Assembly: GCA_944326705.1 (NCBI GenBank)
Contig: CALVEY010000007.1
Location: 1-64,000 of the forward strand
DNA: 64,000 nucleotides
From: an uncultured Mucispirillum sp.
GTDB lineage: Bacteria > Chrysiogenota > Deferribacteres > Deferribacterales > Mucispirillaceae
Reading direction: 5' to 3'
Shown here: positions 19,225 through 31,271 of the stretch, piece by piece
How the letters are laid out: every line of letters starts with the position of its first letter
How positions within the stretch are numbered: position 1 is the first letter of the stretch
Notes under the pieces: model-generated
Databases searched by the model: none
Seen by the model: only the letters and a program-made list of their open reading frames with translations
What the model was told of the DNA's origin: nothing
Program-made: the position numbers and the translations under genes

Positions 19225-20739
19225 ATGACAAATTTTATATTTAGTTTTATCCGCTCAGGAGCAGGGGTATTATTAAGCCGTGTTTTTGGTCTTATAAGAG
19301 ATGTGGCAATAGGTGTTGTATTTGGAGCAACAGCAGTAACTGATGTATTTTTTGTAGCTTTAGCTATACCAAATTTATTTAGAGAATTTTTTGTTGAAGG
19401 TGCAATGTCTTCAGCATTTATGCCTTTTTTGGCTGAAAAATATAAAAAGGGAGGCAGACCTGCCCAAAATTTATACCTTACGCAGATAGTTATTATGCAG
19501 ACATTTTTTGTTACTATTATCAGTATAATAATAATGGTGTTTGCAGATTATGTATTAAGAATATTTTTAAGGGGTAAAGATTATCTTTCTGATGCAGCAT
19601 TAATGTCTATGGGTGCAGACCTTATTCATATTATGATGCCTTTTCTTATATTAATATGTATCATTGGTATGTTTTCCGGCTTTTTAAATATAAATAGAAG
19701 TTATTTTATATCTTATGCTTCAAGTGCACTTTTTAATATATGTATGATACTTGGTGCATGGGTTGCATATCATAACTCAAAAGATATTGCATATCTTGCT
19801 TATGGTGTAATTGCAGGCGGCGTTTTACAGCTTATTATAGTATATATTGTTGCAATTTATTATGGTTATAGACCAAAATTTTCTAAAACATTTGATGAAG
19901 ATGTGAAAAAAACTTATCTTTTGCTTGTGCCGTCTTTAGCAGGTGTAAGTATAAGCCAGCTTAATTTTGTAATAGGCAGAATATTAACATCATATCTTGC
20001 TCAAGGCTCTATCTCATGGCTTTTTTATGCAAGCAGGCTTTTCCAGTTTCCGCTTGGAGTGTTTTCTGTAACTCTTGGAGTAGTAAGCCTTACAGAGCTT
20101 TCAAAGGCAAGGGCTGATAATGATTTAGAAAGACGCAACGAAATAATTAATAAAGCATTTTTATCACTTTTTATAATAATTATTCCTGCAACTATTGGGT
20201 TAATTGGACTTTCTACAGAGCTTATAAAGTTTGTTTTTCAGGATTTATCATCATTTTTCCTGCATAGAACAAGTGCTTTCTCTGATGAATCAGTTATTAA
20301 AACATCTATTGCATTAAAAATGTATGCATCAGGGCTTATTTTCTTTTCACTTGCTAATTTATTAACAAGAGTTTTCCACTCAGAAAAAAACACAAAAACA
20401 CCAGTAAAATGTGCTTTTTTTGCATTTTTAGCAAATGTAATGTTAAGCCTAATTTTAATGCAGTTTTTAGCTCATGCAGGTATCGCTTTGGCTGGTGCTT
20501 TAGCTGCCGTTGTTAATTCGTTATTATTATTTTATCATATAAAAGATTTTAAATTTGATGTAAAAAATAATGCTCAAATATTAGTAAAAGTTTTATTTGC
20601 CAATATTTTAATGGGTATAGCGTTAGTTTTATGTCAGTATTTAGGTGTATATGTGCTTATTAATATTGCAGTATGTATTATAGTGTATTTTGCAGCTTTA
20701 AAATTAATGAAAATAAATATATTAAGGTTATTAAGATGA
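19225..20739 (+). CDS. murJ: Lipid II flippase MurJ
   Basis: The 504-residue polytopic protein (about 13-14 hydrophobic helices) belongs to the MurJ/MviN family that flips lipid II across the inner membrane for peptidoglycan synthesis. Family landmarks are SRVFGLIRD near 19-27 and PNLFREFFVEGAMSSAFMP near 49-67. The ATG is preceded by an AAAGGA site. Its last four bases overlap the dtd start. Confidence 0.96.
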   Translation: MTNFIFSFIRSGAGVLLSRVFGLIRDVAIGVVFGATAVTDVFFVALAIPNLFREFFVEGAMSSAFMPFLAEKYKKGGRPAQNLYLTQIVIMQTFFVTIISIIIMVFADYVLRIFLRGKDYLSDAALMSMGADLIHIMMPFLILICIIGMFSGFLNINRSYFISYASSALFNICMILGAWVAYHNSKDIAYLAYGVIAGGVLQLIIVYIVAIYYGYRPKFSKTFDEDVKKTYLLLVPSLAGVSISQLNFVIGRILTSYLAQGSISWLFYASRLFQFPLGVFSVTLGVVSLTELSKARADNDLERRNEIINKAFLSLFIIIIPATIGLIGLSTELIKFVFQDLSSFFLHRTSAFSDESVIKTSIALKMYASGLIFFSLANLLTRVFHSEKNTKTPVKCAFFAFLANVMLSLILMQFLAHAGIALAGALAAVVNSLLLFYHIKDFKFDVKNNAQILVKVLFANILMGIALVLCQYLGVYVLINIAVCIIVYFAALKLMKINILRLLR

Positions 20740-21176
20740 TATCAGTAGTTCAAAGAGTTTATGAAGCATCAGTTAAAGTTGATGGTGAAGTAAAAGGCAG
20801 TATAGGCAGTGGTTTATTAGTATTTTTCTGTGTAGAAGATGGAGATACTTATGATAAAATATCCTATATGTCTGAAAAAATACTTAATTTAAGAATTTTT
20901 GAGGACGATAATGGAAAAATGAGCAAAAGTCTGCAGGATATAAATGGTGATATGCTGATTATAAGCCAGTTTACACTTGCTGGAGACTGCTCAAAAGGAA
21001 GAAGACCTGATTTTACAGGGGCAGCAAAGCCAGATATTGCAAAAGAAATGTATAATAAATTTATAGAAGATGTATCATCTAAAATAAACGGCAATACAGC
21101 CTGCGGTATTTTTGGTGCAGATATGAAAGTATCTTTAATAAATGACGGCCCTGTTACAATGATTATAAAGAGGTAG
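20736..21176 (+). CDS. dtd: D-aminoacyl-tRNA deacylase
   Basis: Dtd hydrolyses D-aminoacyl-tRNAs and mischarged glycyl-tRNA-Ala. The 146-residue protein shows both family signatures, SQFTLAGD near 78 and NDGPVT near 138 (the Gly-cisPro chiral filter). The start is ATG 20736, giving the canonical MISVVQRV N-terminus and an ATGA overlap with murJ; an upstream in-frame ATG would add 21 residues read inside murJ. Confidence 0.96.
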   Translation: MISVVQRVYEASVKVDGEVKGSIGSGLLVFFCVEDGDTYDKISYMSEKILNLRIFEDDNGKMSKSLQDINGDMLIISQFTLAGDCSKGRRPDFTGAAKPDIAKEMYNKFIEDVSSKINGNTACGIFGADMKVSLINDGPVTMIIKR

Positions 21177-21178
21177 TG

Positions 21179-21802
21179 ATGCAGATAGAAAGACTTACAT
21201 TAAAACTTTTAGCAGAAAACTGCTACATTTATCACAATGAAAAAGAATGTATTGTATTTGACCCAGGCAGTGATTATGAGCATATAAAAGCATATCTTGA
21301 AAAGAAAAACTTATCAGTAAAAATGATACTTTTAACCCACTGCCATTTTGACCATGTGGGCGCAGTAAGTGATTTAAAAGAATGTTTTAATGCAAAAGTA
21401 ATGTGCCATAAAGATGACTTAATAATGCTGAAAGCTGCTAATAAAAGTGCAGCAAGTTATGGGCTTATGCCTGTAAAAATTCCAGAAATTGATGAATTTT
21501 TTAATGATAATGATATTATTTCTTTTAATGATGCAAAATTAAAAGTCATTCATACTCCAGGTCATTCTGCAGGCAGTGTATGTTTTTATGAAGAGCAGGA
21601 TAAAATTTTAATCAGCGGCGATACATTATTTTTAGAATCTGTTGGCAGAACTGATTTTCCGTCAGGCTCGCAGGCAGAACTTGAAAACTCTATTAGAAAT
21701 AAACTTTATGCTTTGCCAGATGATACAATGGTGCTGCCAGGCCATGGTTTTCATACAACTATAAAACATGAAAAAGAATACAACCCATTTGTTCATGTAT
21801 AA
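21179..21802 (+). CDS. Metallo-beta-lactamase-fold hydrolase (glyoxalase II/YcbL-like)
   Basis: This 207-residue cytoplasmic hydrolase has THCHFDH near 57-63, GHSAG, a bridging Asp in SGDTLF and a C-terminal LPGHG, giving a full binuclear metal site. Length and motifs match short glyoxalase II-like (YcbL) proteins that lack the C-terminal helical domain. The substrate is unknown. ATG 21179 is preferred over GTG 21176 because the AGAGG site lies five bases before it. Two bases separate it from dtd. Confidence 0.85.
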   Translation: MQIERLTLKLLAENCYIYHNEKECIVFDPGSDYEHIKAYLEKKNLSVKMILLTHCHFDHVGAVSDLKECFNAKVMCHKDDLIMLKAANKSAASYGLMPVKIPEIDEFFNDNDIISFNDAKLKVIHTPGHSAGSVCFYEEQDKILISGDTLFLESVGRTDFPSGSQAELENSIRNKLYALPDDTMVLPGHGFHTTIKHEKEYNPFVHV

Positions 21803-21819
21803 AAATATGATTATCAATC

Positions 21820-21849
21820 TTGACTTATTGAAACAAAGTGGTATATATT
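21820..21849 (+). promoter_or_regulatory. Putative promoter of tsaB-rimI
   Basis: TTGACT (21820-21825) and TATATT (21844-21849) are 18 bases apart. Transcription would start at about 21856, which is the best tsaB start codon, so the mRNA may be leaderless. Confidence 0.5.
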
Positions 21850-21855
21850 AAAAAT

Positions 21856-22443
21856 ATGACACGATTGTTAGTAGATACATCTAGTGATTACCTTGTTATA
21901 GTTGTTGCTCGCGATAATAATATCCTTGCAAGTCAGCTTATATACGCAGGTAAAAAAATGAGTGAATTACTGCTGGAGCAGGTTGATAACATTTTAAATT
22001 CAATATCTTTAACTATTGATGATATTGATGAATTCTATGCTGGTATCGGACCTGGCTCCTTTACTGGTGTAAGAATTGGGGTAGCTTTAATATTAGGCTT
22101 ATCATCTGGCTCTAATAAAAAAGCTTATGGTATATCATCTCTTGATGTGGAAGCTGTTGTTTCCAGCAGAGATACATTAAAAACAGCATCACTTTTAAAA
22201 GGTGACTGTTATGCAGTCAGGGATTATGATTTTACTAATAATGTGTTTTCTCCATATTATTTAGAAGAAATTATTGATAACATTAATGATTATACTCTTA
22301 TAAATAATGGCAAATCTTACTTTCCCAATTTAATGTTTGCAGTGCAGAGTGGCAGATTGTGGGATTTTCGTGCAGAGTGTTTGCCAATATACTTGAGAAA
22401 ATCTGAAGCAGAGATTAATCTTGATAAGAAAAGCCTCTCTTGA
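21856..22443 (+). CDS. tsaB: tRNA threonylcarbamoyladenosine biosynthesis protein TsaB
   Basis: TsaB partners with TsaD and TsaE to make t6A37 in tRNA. The 195-residue protein has the ASKHA N-terminal motif LLVDTSS and the family hallmark GIGPGSFTGVRIG near 63-75. It is shorter than E. coli TsaB (231), with a reduced C-terminal lobe. ATG 21856 gives the standard N-terminus; GTG 21838 is possible but would add six residues without a ribosome site. It overlaps rimI by 23 bases, a common tsaB-rimI pairing. Confidence 0.92.
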   Translation: MTRLLVDTSSDYLVIVVARDNNILASQLIYAGKKMSELLLEQVDNILNSISLTIDDIDEFYAGIGPGSFTGVRIGVALILGLSSGSNKKAYGISSLDVEAVVSSRDTLKTASLLKGDCYAVRDYDFTNNVFSPYYLEEIIDNINDYTLINNGKSYFPNLMFAVQSGRLWDFRAECLPIYLRKSEAEINLDKKSLS

Positions 22444-22849
22444 AGATTTAAATGATATATATAATATAGAAGTATTATCTTTTGAAACACCATGGGAAAA
22501 AGCTTCCATTGAAGTTGAGTTTTATAAAGATTATGCCAGTATTTATGTATATGAAGTAGATGGAAAAGTTGCAGCATATATTATTACATGGCTTATAGGC
22601 TGTGAAGCAGAATTAATTACTATTGCAGTTGATGAAGGCTGTCGCAGGCAGGGGATAGGTAAAGCCCTTTTTGCCCACATGAAAAAGCTATATGGCGAAA
22701 ATGTTTTATGGCACTTAGAAGTTGCATGTGAAAATAATGGTGCAATACAATTGTATAAAGGCTTTGGTTTTGAAATAACTTCAACCATAGCAAACTACTA
22801 TGGAGATGGTAAAAACGCTTTTAGAATGATTTTATCTCCAAATAACTAA
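22421..22849 (+). CDS. rimI: GNAT acetyltransferase RimI-like
   Basis: The 142-residue GNAT protein matches RimI, which acetylates the N-terminus of ribosomal protein S18. The acetyl-CoA loop CRRQGIG is near 69-75, followed by LEVACENNGAIQLYKGFGF. The start is TTG 22421, read inside the end of tsaB, with an AGAG site seven bases upstream. Other protein targets are possible for this family. Confidence 0.88.
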   Translation: MIRKASLEDLNDIYNIEVLSFETPWEKASIEVEFYKDYASIYVYEVDGKVAAYIITWLIGCEAELITIAVDEGCRRQGIGKALFAHMKKLYGENVLWHLEVACENNGAIQLYKGFGFEITSTIANYYGDGKNAFRMILSPNN

Positions 22850-22866
22850 TTATAGGAGCTGCAAAT

Positions 22867-23085
22867 ATGACTGAAGATAAGTTTGAGCTGTATGAGCGTA
22901 TTAGTAAAGAAAATATGGAATTTAAGAAACTTTTTGATGAACATATCCGTTTTGAGCAGGATTTAGAAGCTTTATACAGCTTAAAATATATTCCACCTGA
23001 AGTTGATGCAAGAATCAAAGAGATTAAAAAAAGAAAATTATTTGGTAAGGAAAGAATGGAGCAGATTATTGCTTCTTATCAATAA
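22867..23085 (+). CDS. Small DUF465/YdcH-family protein
   Basis: This 72-residue charged, helical protein resembles the YdcH/DUF465 family of unknown function. It has the typical helix-turn-helix hairpin layout with a central EALYSLKYIPPEVDARIK segment. A GGAG ribosome site lies a few bases before the ATG. It sits between rimI and metK in the same direction. Confidence 0.8.
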   Translation: MTEDKFELYERISKENMEFKKLFDEHIRFEQDLEALYSLKYIPPEVDARIKEIKKRKLFGKERMEQIIASYQ

Positions 23086-23109
23086 AGATATAACACTATA
23101 AAGGAGTGT

Positions 23110-25534
<2,425 letters not shown>

Positions 25535-25535
<1 letters not shown>

Positions 25536-26899
25536 TGGTTAAATCAACAGATTATATAATTATCGGTGCAGGCCCTGCGGGGGTCTGTGCCGCCAATATC
25601 CTTTCAAAAAGCGGCAAAAAAATTATTATAGTTGGCAAAGTTTTAGGGGGTTCATACTGCTCTACTAATAGTATTGTTTCTGAATCACTTGTTGGACTTT
25701 CTAAAATGTTTGAAAAATTTAGAATTATAAAAGATTCTTTTATTGAAGATGATGTTGCCAATGTTGCTCTTGATTTTAAACGAGTAAAAAAAATTGTAGA
25801 CAGCAACTTAAATAAGGCTAAAAAGCAGTTTTTAGAAGTGATAGAAAATTCTCAGGCAGAATATATTGAAGGAACAGCTGTTTTTACAGACAGTAATATG
25901 CTTGATATAACTTTACCTGATAATTCTGTGGTATCTTATAAATTTAAAAAATGCTTAATTGCAACTGGTGCTGTAGTTCCTAAATCAAGCCTTTATCCAA
26001 GCAAGAAAAATTTAGATGTTTCTACATTTATTAATATGGAAGATATTCCTGATAGTGTAGCTATTATTGGTGGTGGTGCATTAGGAGTGGAAGTTGCATC
26101 TTTTTTTAGTCGTTTTGGCTCAAAAGTAACACTTGTAGAAAAAAGTGACAGATTACTTCCTATTGTAGATACTCAGATTTCTAAAAAATTAGAAGATACT
26201 TTGAAAAAACGCGGTATTAATGTGGTTACATCTCATAATATCACAAAAATAGAGCGTGTTGGTCAAAAATATATAGCTTTATCAGAAGCAGGTCCTGTGG
26301 AAAGTGAAGAAATTTTTATATGCACAGGCAGAGTTCCTGCAGTGCAGGAATTAAAGCTTGAAAATGCAGGCGTAACTATAGATGAAAATGGATTTATAAA
26401 ATACAGCAATAATTTACAGACTGATAACAAAAATATATATATTGCTGGTGATGTTTCATATATTATGATGAATATAAGTTGGGCATATTATTCAGCAACT
26501 GTTGCTGCTAGAAATATGCTTGGAGAAAATATTGAATATACACCAGAAATACTTCCTGTCTATATTGATACAGACCCAGAAATTGCTTTGATTGGTCTTT
26601 CAGAAGAATCAGCAAAAGCCCGTGGTCTTGATTATGGTGTTTTTAAATATGTTTTTGGAGATATTTACGGCATACAAAATAATGCAGGTGGGCAGCAGAC
26701 TGTAATTAAAACAATTTATGATAAAAGCAGTAAAACTTTTTTAGGCATACAGGCTATGGGGCGTGGGGTTAATGGTTTAATTGCCACTTTTGCTATTATT
26801 ATAAAGCTGAAAATAACAATAGAGCAGATTCCAGATTTTGTATATATTAATCCTGTATTTAATGAATTTTTTAAAGAGGTATCAGAAAAACTGTTATGA
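25535..26899 (+). CDS. FAD/NAD-dependent oxidoreductase of the disulfide-reductase family lacking redox cysteines
   Basis: The 454-residue protein has the fold of dihydrolipoamide dehydrogenase and mercuric reductase: an FAD motif GAGPAG at 11-16, an NAD motif GGGALG near 176, an FAD motif ending in IYIAGD near 305, and a C-terminal dimerisation domain. The usual CxxxxC is absent: by ungapped alignment on GGTCLNVGCIPS, the two redox cysteines become Tyr41 and Ser46. The C-terminal HPT-E dyad is NPV-E-like and lacks His. It may act as a transhydrogenase or NAD(P)H oxidoreductase, as soluble transhydrogenase also lacks a full disulfide. It overlaps ahcY by one base. Confidence 0.83.
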
Positions 26900-27609
26900 A
26901 AAAAGTAGGTGGAATTTTAAGGTTTATTAAAGCAGTAATATTTGTATTAAATTATGCAATAGCAGCATATGTTGTAAATATATTTGGCAGCGGTGAAAAA
27001 TTTTTAAAGTCAAGAACAGGTACTGGTGCTAAAAAACTTATGGATATAACTGGTGCAACAATAACTGTTTCTGGAACAGAAAATATTGATACAAATAAAC
27101 ATTATATATTTGTTGGCAACCATAGAAGTTATACAGATATTTTAGTTTTATTTGCAGCAGGCGGAGTGGCAGGCTGTCATTTTACCTTTATGGCTAAAAA
27201 AGAGCTGTTTCGTATACCTTTTTTAGGAAAATCAATGAATTTTCTTCATGTAATAGGTGTAGAAAGAGGCTCTACTTCAAAAGCTATGAAAAGTCTTTTA
27301 GAAGCAATTGAGGTTATAAAAACAGGCAGAAATGTAGTTATTTTTCCAGAAGGCACAAGGAGTAATGATGGCCATACATTAAGCCCTTTTAAAAAAGGTG
27401 CTTTTACTATTGCTAAAAGAGCAGAAGTTGATGTTATTCCTTTTGTTATAGAAGGAACAGAGAAATATATGCCTAAGAAAGGTTTTGGAATGTACAAGGC
27501 CGATTTAAGTATTAAATTTTATCCTCCGATTTCTACTCATGATAAAACAGATACAGAAATTATGAATGAAGCTGAAAATGTAATAAAAGAAGCTTTATGT
27601 CAGAAGTAA
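26896..27609 (+). CDS. plsC: 1-acyl-sn-glycerol-3-phosphate acyltransferase
   Basis: PlsC acylates lysophosphatidic acid to phosphatidic acid at the inner membrane. The 237-residue protein has an N-terminal hydrophobic helix (about 8-25), the catalytic NHRSYTD (NHx4D) motif near 75 and FPEGTRS near 151. It overlaps the flavoprotein gene by four bases and folK by 13, indicating tight coupling. Confidence 0.93.
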   Translation: MKKVGGILRFIKAVIFVLNYAIAAYVVNIFGSGEKFLKSRTGTGAKKLMDITGATITVSGTENIDTNKHYIFVGNHRSYTDILVLFAAGGVAGCHFTFMAKKELFRIPFLGKSMNFLHVIGVERGSTSKAMKSLLEAIEVIKTGRNVVIFPEGTRSNDGHTLSPFKKGAFTIAKRAEVDVIPFVIEGTEKYMPKKGFGMYKADLSIKFYPPISTHDKTDTEIMNEAENVIKEALCQK

Positions 27610-28091
27610 TGTTTGGTTTAGGTTCAAACCTGAATAACCCAGTTATGCAGCTGCAGAATGCTCTTAATAATTTAAGCATGTATTTTGCACTGCAGAAGGT
27701 TTCAAATACATATAAGTCTCAATCACTTTTAAAAGATAATCAGGAAGATTATTATAATATTGCTGTTCTTGCAAAAACAGATAAAACACCTCAGGAAATA
27801 TTATCTATTACCCAGAAAATAGAGAAAGATATGGGGCGTATAAAGCTGAAAAAGTGGGGTGAAAGAGTTATTGATATTGATATTATAGATTATAATAGAG
27901 AAATTTTTAAAAGTGATAATTTAGAAATACCCCATAACCAGATGATTTACAGAAGTTTTGTATTAAAACCACTGCAGGATATTATGCCTGATTATATTCA
28001 CCCAGAATTAAAAATATCAGTTCATGATATGATTAATAATTTAAAAGATGATTATAATATTACAATTTGCCAAAATAAGTTTGTTTTTTGA
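27597..28091 (+). CDS. folK: HPPK, folate biosynthesis pyrophosphokinase
   Basis: FolK pyrophosphorylates 6-hydroxymethyl-7,8-dihydropterin; FolP, encoded at 40.2 kb, uses the product. The 164-residue protein has GLGSNLNNP near 6-14, the WGERVIDIDI metal motif near 80-89 and the P-H-x-x-M-x-x-R-x-F-V-L segment. ATG 27597 lies inside the end of plsC. Confidence 0.94.
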   Translation: MSEVMFGLGSNLNNPVMQLQNALNNLSMYFALQKVSNTYKSQSLLKDNQEDYYNIAVLAKTDKTPQEILSITQKIEKDMGRIKLKKWGERVIDIDIIDYNREIFKSDNLEIPHNQMIYRSFVLKPLQDIMPDYIHPELKISVHDMINNLKDDYNITICQNKFVF

Positions 28092-28121
28092 TAAAAAATA
28101 CATATAAATAGAAGATTTTTA

Positions 28122-28150
28122 TTGATAGAAAAAAAATATTGTTTTATATA
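28122..28150 (+). promoter_or_regulatory. Putative promoter of hisS-aspS
   Basis: TTGATA (28122-28127) and TATATA (28145-28150) are 17 bases apart in the 98-base gap between folK and hisS. The predicted RNA would have a leader of roughly 30 bases before TTG 28190. I see no T-box. Confidence 0.45.
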
Positions 28151-28189
28151 TATTTTTTAGTGTTTAAATTTATATTAGGGATAAATACA

Positions 28190-29443
28190 TTGTTACAGAA
28201 AGTAAAAGGTTTTAGAGATATTTTTGGTGAGGATACTGCATACTGGCATAAAGTAGAAGCAAAATTGCAGAAATTTTTTAAAAGCTGTGGGTTTAGTGAA
28301 TTTCGTCTTCCTGTTTTAGAAAAAACAGCTGTTTTCAAACGGGGCATTGGAGAAACAACAGATATTGTTGAAAAAGAAATGTTTACTTTTATTGACAGTG
28401 AAGAACAGGTAAGCTTAAGACCAGAGGGAACAGCAGCTTTAATGCGTGCTTATATTGAAAATAATCTTCATAACCCGCCGGGTATAAAAAAATATTATTA
28501 TTTAGGCAATATGTTCCGTAGAGAGCGCCCACAAAAGGGGAGATTCCGCCAGTTTACTCAAATTGGAGTAGAAGTGCTTGAATGTGATGCTCCACTTTTA
28601 GATGCTGAAATTATAGGAATGTTATATAAAACTTCTGAAATATTAGGGTTTAATAATTATGTGTCTATGGATATAAACTCTATTGGCTGTCCAGACTGCA
28701 GGCCAAAATATAAAGAAGATTTAATAAAATATTTTGATAAAGAAAAAGACAAGCTTTGTGATGACTGCAAAAGGCGTCTTGAAACAAATCCATTAAGAAT
28801 ATTAGACTGTAAAGTAGAAAGCTGTAAAAATATCGCAAAAGATGCACCAAGTATTTTAAACTATTTATGTGATACATGCAGCAGCCATTTTGAAAGTGTA
28901 AAAGAATATCTTACAATGATGAATATTCCTTTTAAAATAAATGAAAGAATGGTGCGCGGTCTTGATTATTACATAAGAACTGCTTTTGAGCTGGTAACTG
29001 ATAAATTAGGGGCAGCAAGTGCTGTTGGAGCAGGCGGCAGATATGACGGTCTTGTTAAAAGTCTTGGTGGTAAAGATACTGCAGGTATTGGTTTTGCAAT
29101 AGGTCTTGACAGAGTTGTGGAACTTTTAAAGGAAGTAAACCCAGTAGATTATCACTATACAGATGTATTTATACTTGTATTTGATAAAGAAAATCTTCCA
29201 TATACATTTAATCTGGTGGAAAATCTTCGCAGTGCAGGGTATGTGGCAGAATATGATTATAATATTGCATCAATGAAAAGCCAAATGAAAAAGGCAGATA
29301 AATCAAAAGCCAGATATGCTGTTATATTAGGCAGTAATGAAGTAAAAGAAAATAAAGCATCAGTTAAAGATTTAATAAGTGGTGAGCAGTCTTTAATAGA
29401 GCTTGATAATGTATTTGAATATTTAAAAAATAAATTAATCTAA
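28190..29443 (+). CDS. hisS: Histidyl-tRNA synthetase
   Basis: Class II synthetase charging tRNA-His. The 417-residue form starts at TTG 28190, giving the family's short N-terminus before VKGFRDI, with AGGG (28177-28180) nine bases upstream; an earlier in-frame TTG at 28139 would add a hydrophobic stretch that HisRS lacks. Motif 2 (FRRERPQKGRFRQF), the HisA motif RGLDYY and an anticodon-binding C-domain are present. Residues about 165-235 hold several CxxC-type pairs (CPDC, CDDC, CDTC), suggesting a zinc-binding insertion domain. Confidence 0.95.
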   Translation: MLQKVKGFRDIFGEDTAYWHKVEAKLQKFFKSCGFSEFRLPVLEKTAVFKRGIGETTDIVEKEMFTFIDSEEQVSLRPEGTAALMRAYIENNLHNPPGIKKYYYLGNMFRRERPQKGRFRQFTQIGVEVLECDAPLLDAEIIGMLYKTSEILGFNNYVSMDINSIGCPDCRPKYKEDLIKYFDKEKDKLCDDCKRRLETNPLRILDCKVESCKNIAKDAPSILNYLCDTCSSHFESVKEYLTMMNIPFKINERMVRGLDYYIRTAFELVTDKLGAASAVGAGGRYDGLVKSLGGKDTAGIGFAIGLDRVVELLKEVNPVDYHYTDVFILVFDKENLPYTFNLVENLRSAGYVAEYDYNIASMKSQMKKADKSKARYAVILGSNEVKENKASVKDLISGEQSLIELDNVFEYLKNKLI

Positions 29444-29462
29444 ATATAAGTTGGAGAATATT

Positions 29463-31259
29463 ATGTTAACAAATATGGCAGATTGGAGAAGAACGCATAG
29501 CTGCGGTGTTTTAACTGATAAAAATATCGGTGAAGAAGTTTTATTAATGGGCTGGGTTCAGCGCAGAAGAGACCATGGCGGCGTTATTTTTATTGATTTA
29601 AGAGATAGAGAAGGTATTACTCAAATTGTATTAAACGAATCAGCCCCAGTTGCAAGAGAAACTGGTGAAGCTGTTAGAAATGAATATGTTATTGCAGTAA
29701 AAGGTAAAGTTGTTGCTCGTCCTGATGGTATGATAAACCCTAATATTAAAACTGGTATGATAGATGTTATTGTAAGCGAAATTAAAATATTAAATAATGC
29801 TTTAACTCCGCCATTTATGATAGATGAACATACAGATGCAGCAGAAGATGTGCGTTTAAAATACAGATATCTTGATTTAAGACGCCCACAGCTTCAAAAA
29901 AATATTATAATGCGTAATAATATTACTAAATCTATTAGAGAATATATGTGGGCTAATGGGTTTATTGATATAGAAACACCATTTTTAGGTAAAAGCACAC
30001 CAGAAGGTGCAAGAGATTATCTTGTTCCAAGCCGTGTAAATGCTGGTAAATTTTATGCTCTGCCACAATCTCCGCAACAGTTTAAACAGTTATTAATGGT
30101 TGGCGGTTTTGAGCGTTATTTCCAAATTGTAAAATGTTTTAGAGATGAAGATTTAAGAGCAGACAGGCAGCCTGAATTTACTCAGCTTGATATTGAAATG
30201 TCGTTTATTGATAGAAACGATATTATAGATTTAATAGAAGGCTTAATTGTTAAATTATTTAAAGATATTTTAGATATAGATGTGCCAAGACCATTCCCAA
30301 CCATTATGTATAAAGATGCTATGGAGCTTTATGGTCACGATGCACCAGATACTCGTTTTGGTCTGCATTTAAAAACTATTAATAATATGGTTGAAAACTG
30401 CTCATTTAAAGTATTTTCTGATACTGTAAAAAATGGCGGTATAGTAAAAGCTGTTAATGCTAAAGGGGCAGGCAAAGCATTTTCAAGAAAAACACTTGAT
30501 GAACTTACAGAGTATGTTGTAAGCCTTGGTGCAAAAGGTTTAGCATATATTAAAATTAATGAAGATGGTATCCAATCTCCACTTGTTAAAAATTTAGGTG
30601 AAGAATTAACTTATGAAATTATAAAAGTTATGGAAGGTCAGCCAGGCGATATTATATTCTTTGGTGCAGGTGATGAAAGCCTTGTTAACCTTACAATGTC
30701 TAAACTTCGTCTTAAACTTGGAAATATGTTAGGCTTAATTAATCCAAAACAATATAATCTTGTGTGGGTATTAGAATTTCCACTTTTAGAATGGTCACCA
30801 GAAGATAAACGCTATGTGGCTGTTCACCACCCATTTACTGCTCCAATGGATGAAGATATTGAAAATCTTGACAGCAACCCAAAAGCTGTTAGAGCAAAAG
30901 CTTATGACCTTGTATTAAACGGCTCAGAAATAGGCGGTGGAAGTATCAGAATACATAGAAGTGATATTCAGCAGAAAATGTTTGAGCGTTTAGGTTTAGG
31001 TGAAGAAGAAATTAAAGAAAAATTTGGATATTTTGTGGATGCTTTAAAATATGGTACACCACCACATGGCGGTATAGCTTTTGGGGTAGACAGAATTGCC
31101 TCAATTTTTGCAGGTGCTGAATCTATTAGAGATGTTATAGCATTTCCAAAAACACAAAAAGCAACTGATTTAATGAGTGGTGCTCCTGATTATGTTGAAC
31201 CAAAACAGCTTAAAGAATTATATATAAGAAGTGATGTTCCAGCAAATAAAACTGTTTAG
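29463..31259 (+). CDS. aspS: Aspartyl-tRNA synthetase
   Basis: Bacterial-type class IIb AspRS of 598 residues: an OB-fold anticodon domain (1-110) with QRRRDHGG, motif 2 FRDEDLRADRQPEFTQ, a GAD insert (about 290-420) and motif 3 near GVDRIASIF. ATG 29463 is used because GGAG (29453-29456) lies six bases upstream; the earlier TTG 29451 lies on that site. The sequence alone does not show whether it is discriminating for tRNA-Asp. Confidence 0.97.
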   Translation: MLTNMADWRRTHSCGVLTDKNIGEEVLLMGWVQRRRDHGGVIFIDLRDREGITQIVLNESAPVARETGEAVRNEYVIAVKGKVVARPDGMINPNIKTGMIDVIVSEIKILNNALTPPFMIDEHTDAAEDVRLKYRYLDLRRPQLQKNIIMRNNITKSIREYMWANGFIDIETPFLGKSTPEGARDYLVPSRVNAGKFYALPQSPQQFKQLLMVGGFERYFQIVKCFRDEDLRADRQPEFTQLDIEMSFIDRNDIIDLIEGLIVKLFKDILDIDVPRPFPTIMYKDAMELYGHDAPDTRFGLHLKTINNMVENCSFKVFSDTVKNGGIVKAVNAKGAGKAFSRKTLDELTEYVVSLGAKGLAYIKINEDGIQSPLVKNLGEELTYEIIKVMEGQPGDIIFFGAGDESLVNLTMSKLRLKLGNMLGLINPKQYNLVWVLEFPLLEWSPEDKRYVAVHHPFTAPMDEDIENLDSNPKAVRAKAYDLVLNGSEIGGGSIRIHRSDIQQKMFERLGLGEEEIKEKFGYFVDALKYGTPPHGGIAFGVDRIASIFAGAESIRDVIAFPKTQKATDLMSGAPDYVEPKQLKELYIRSDVPANKTV

Positions 31260-31271
31260 TTGCGATATTGC

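Noticed and set aside
23086-23109. SAM riboswitch before metK.
   Set aside because: Only 24 bases separate metK from the preceding gene, too short for any known SAM riboswitch.
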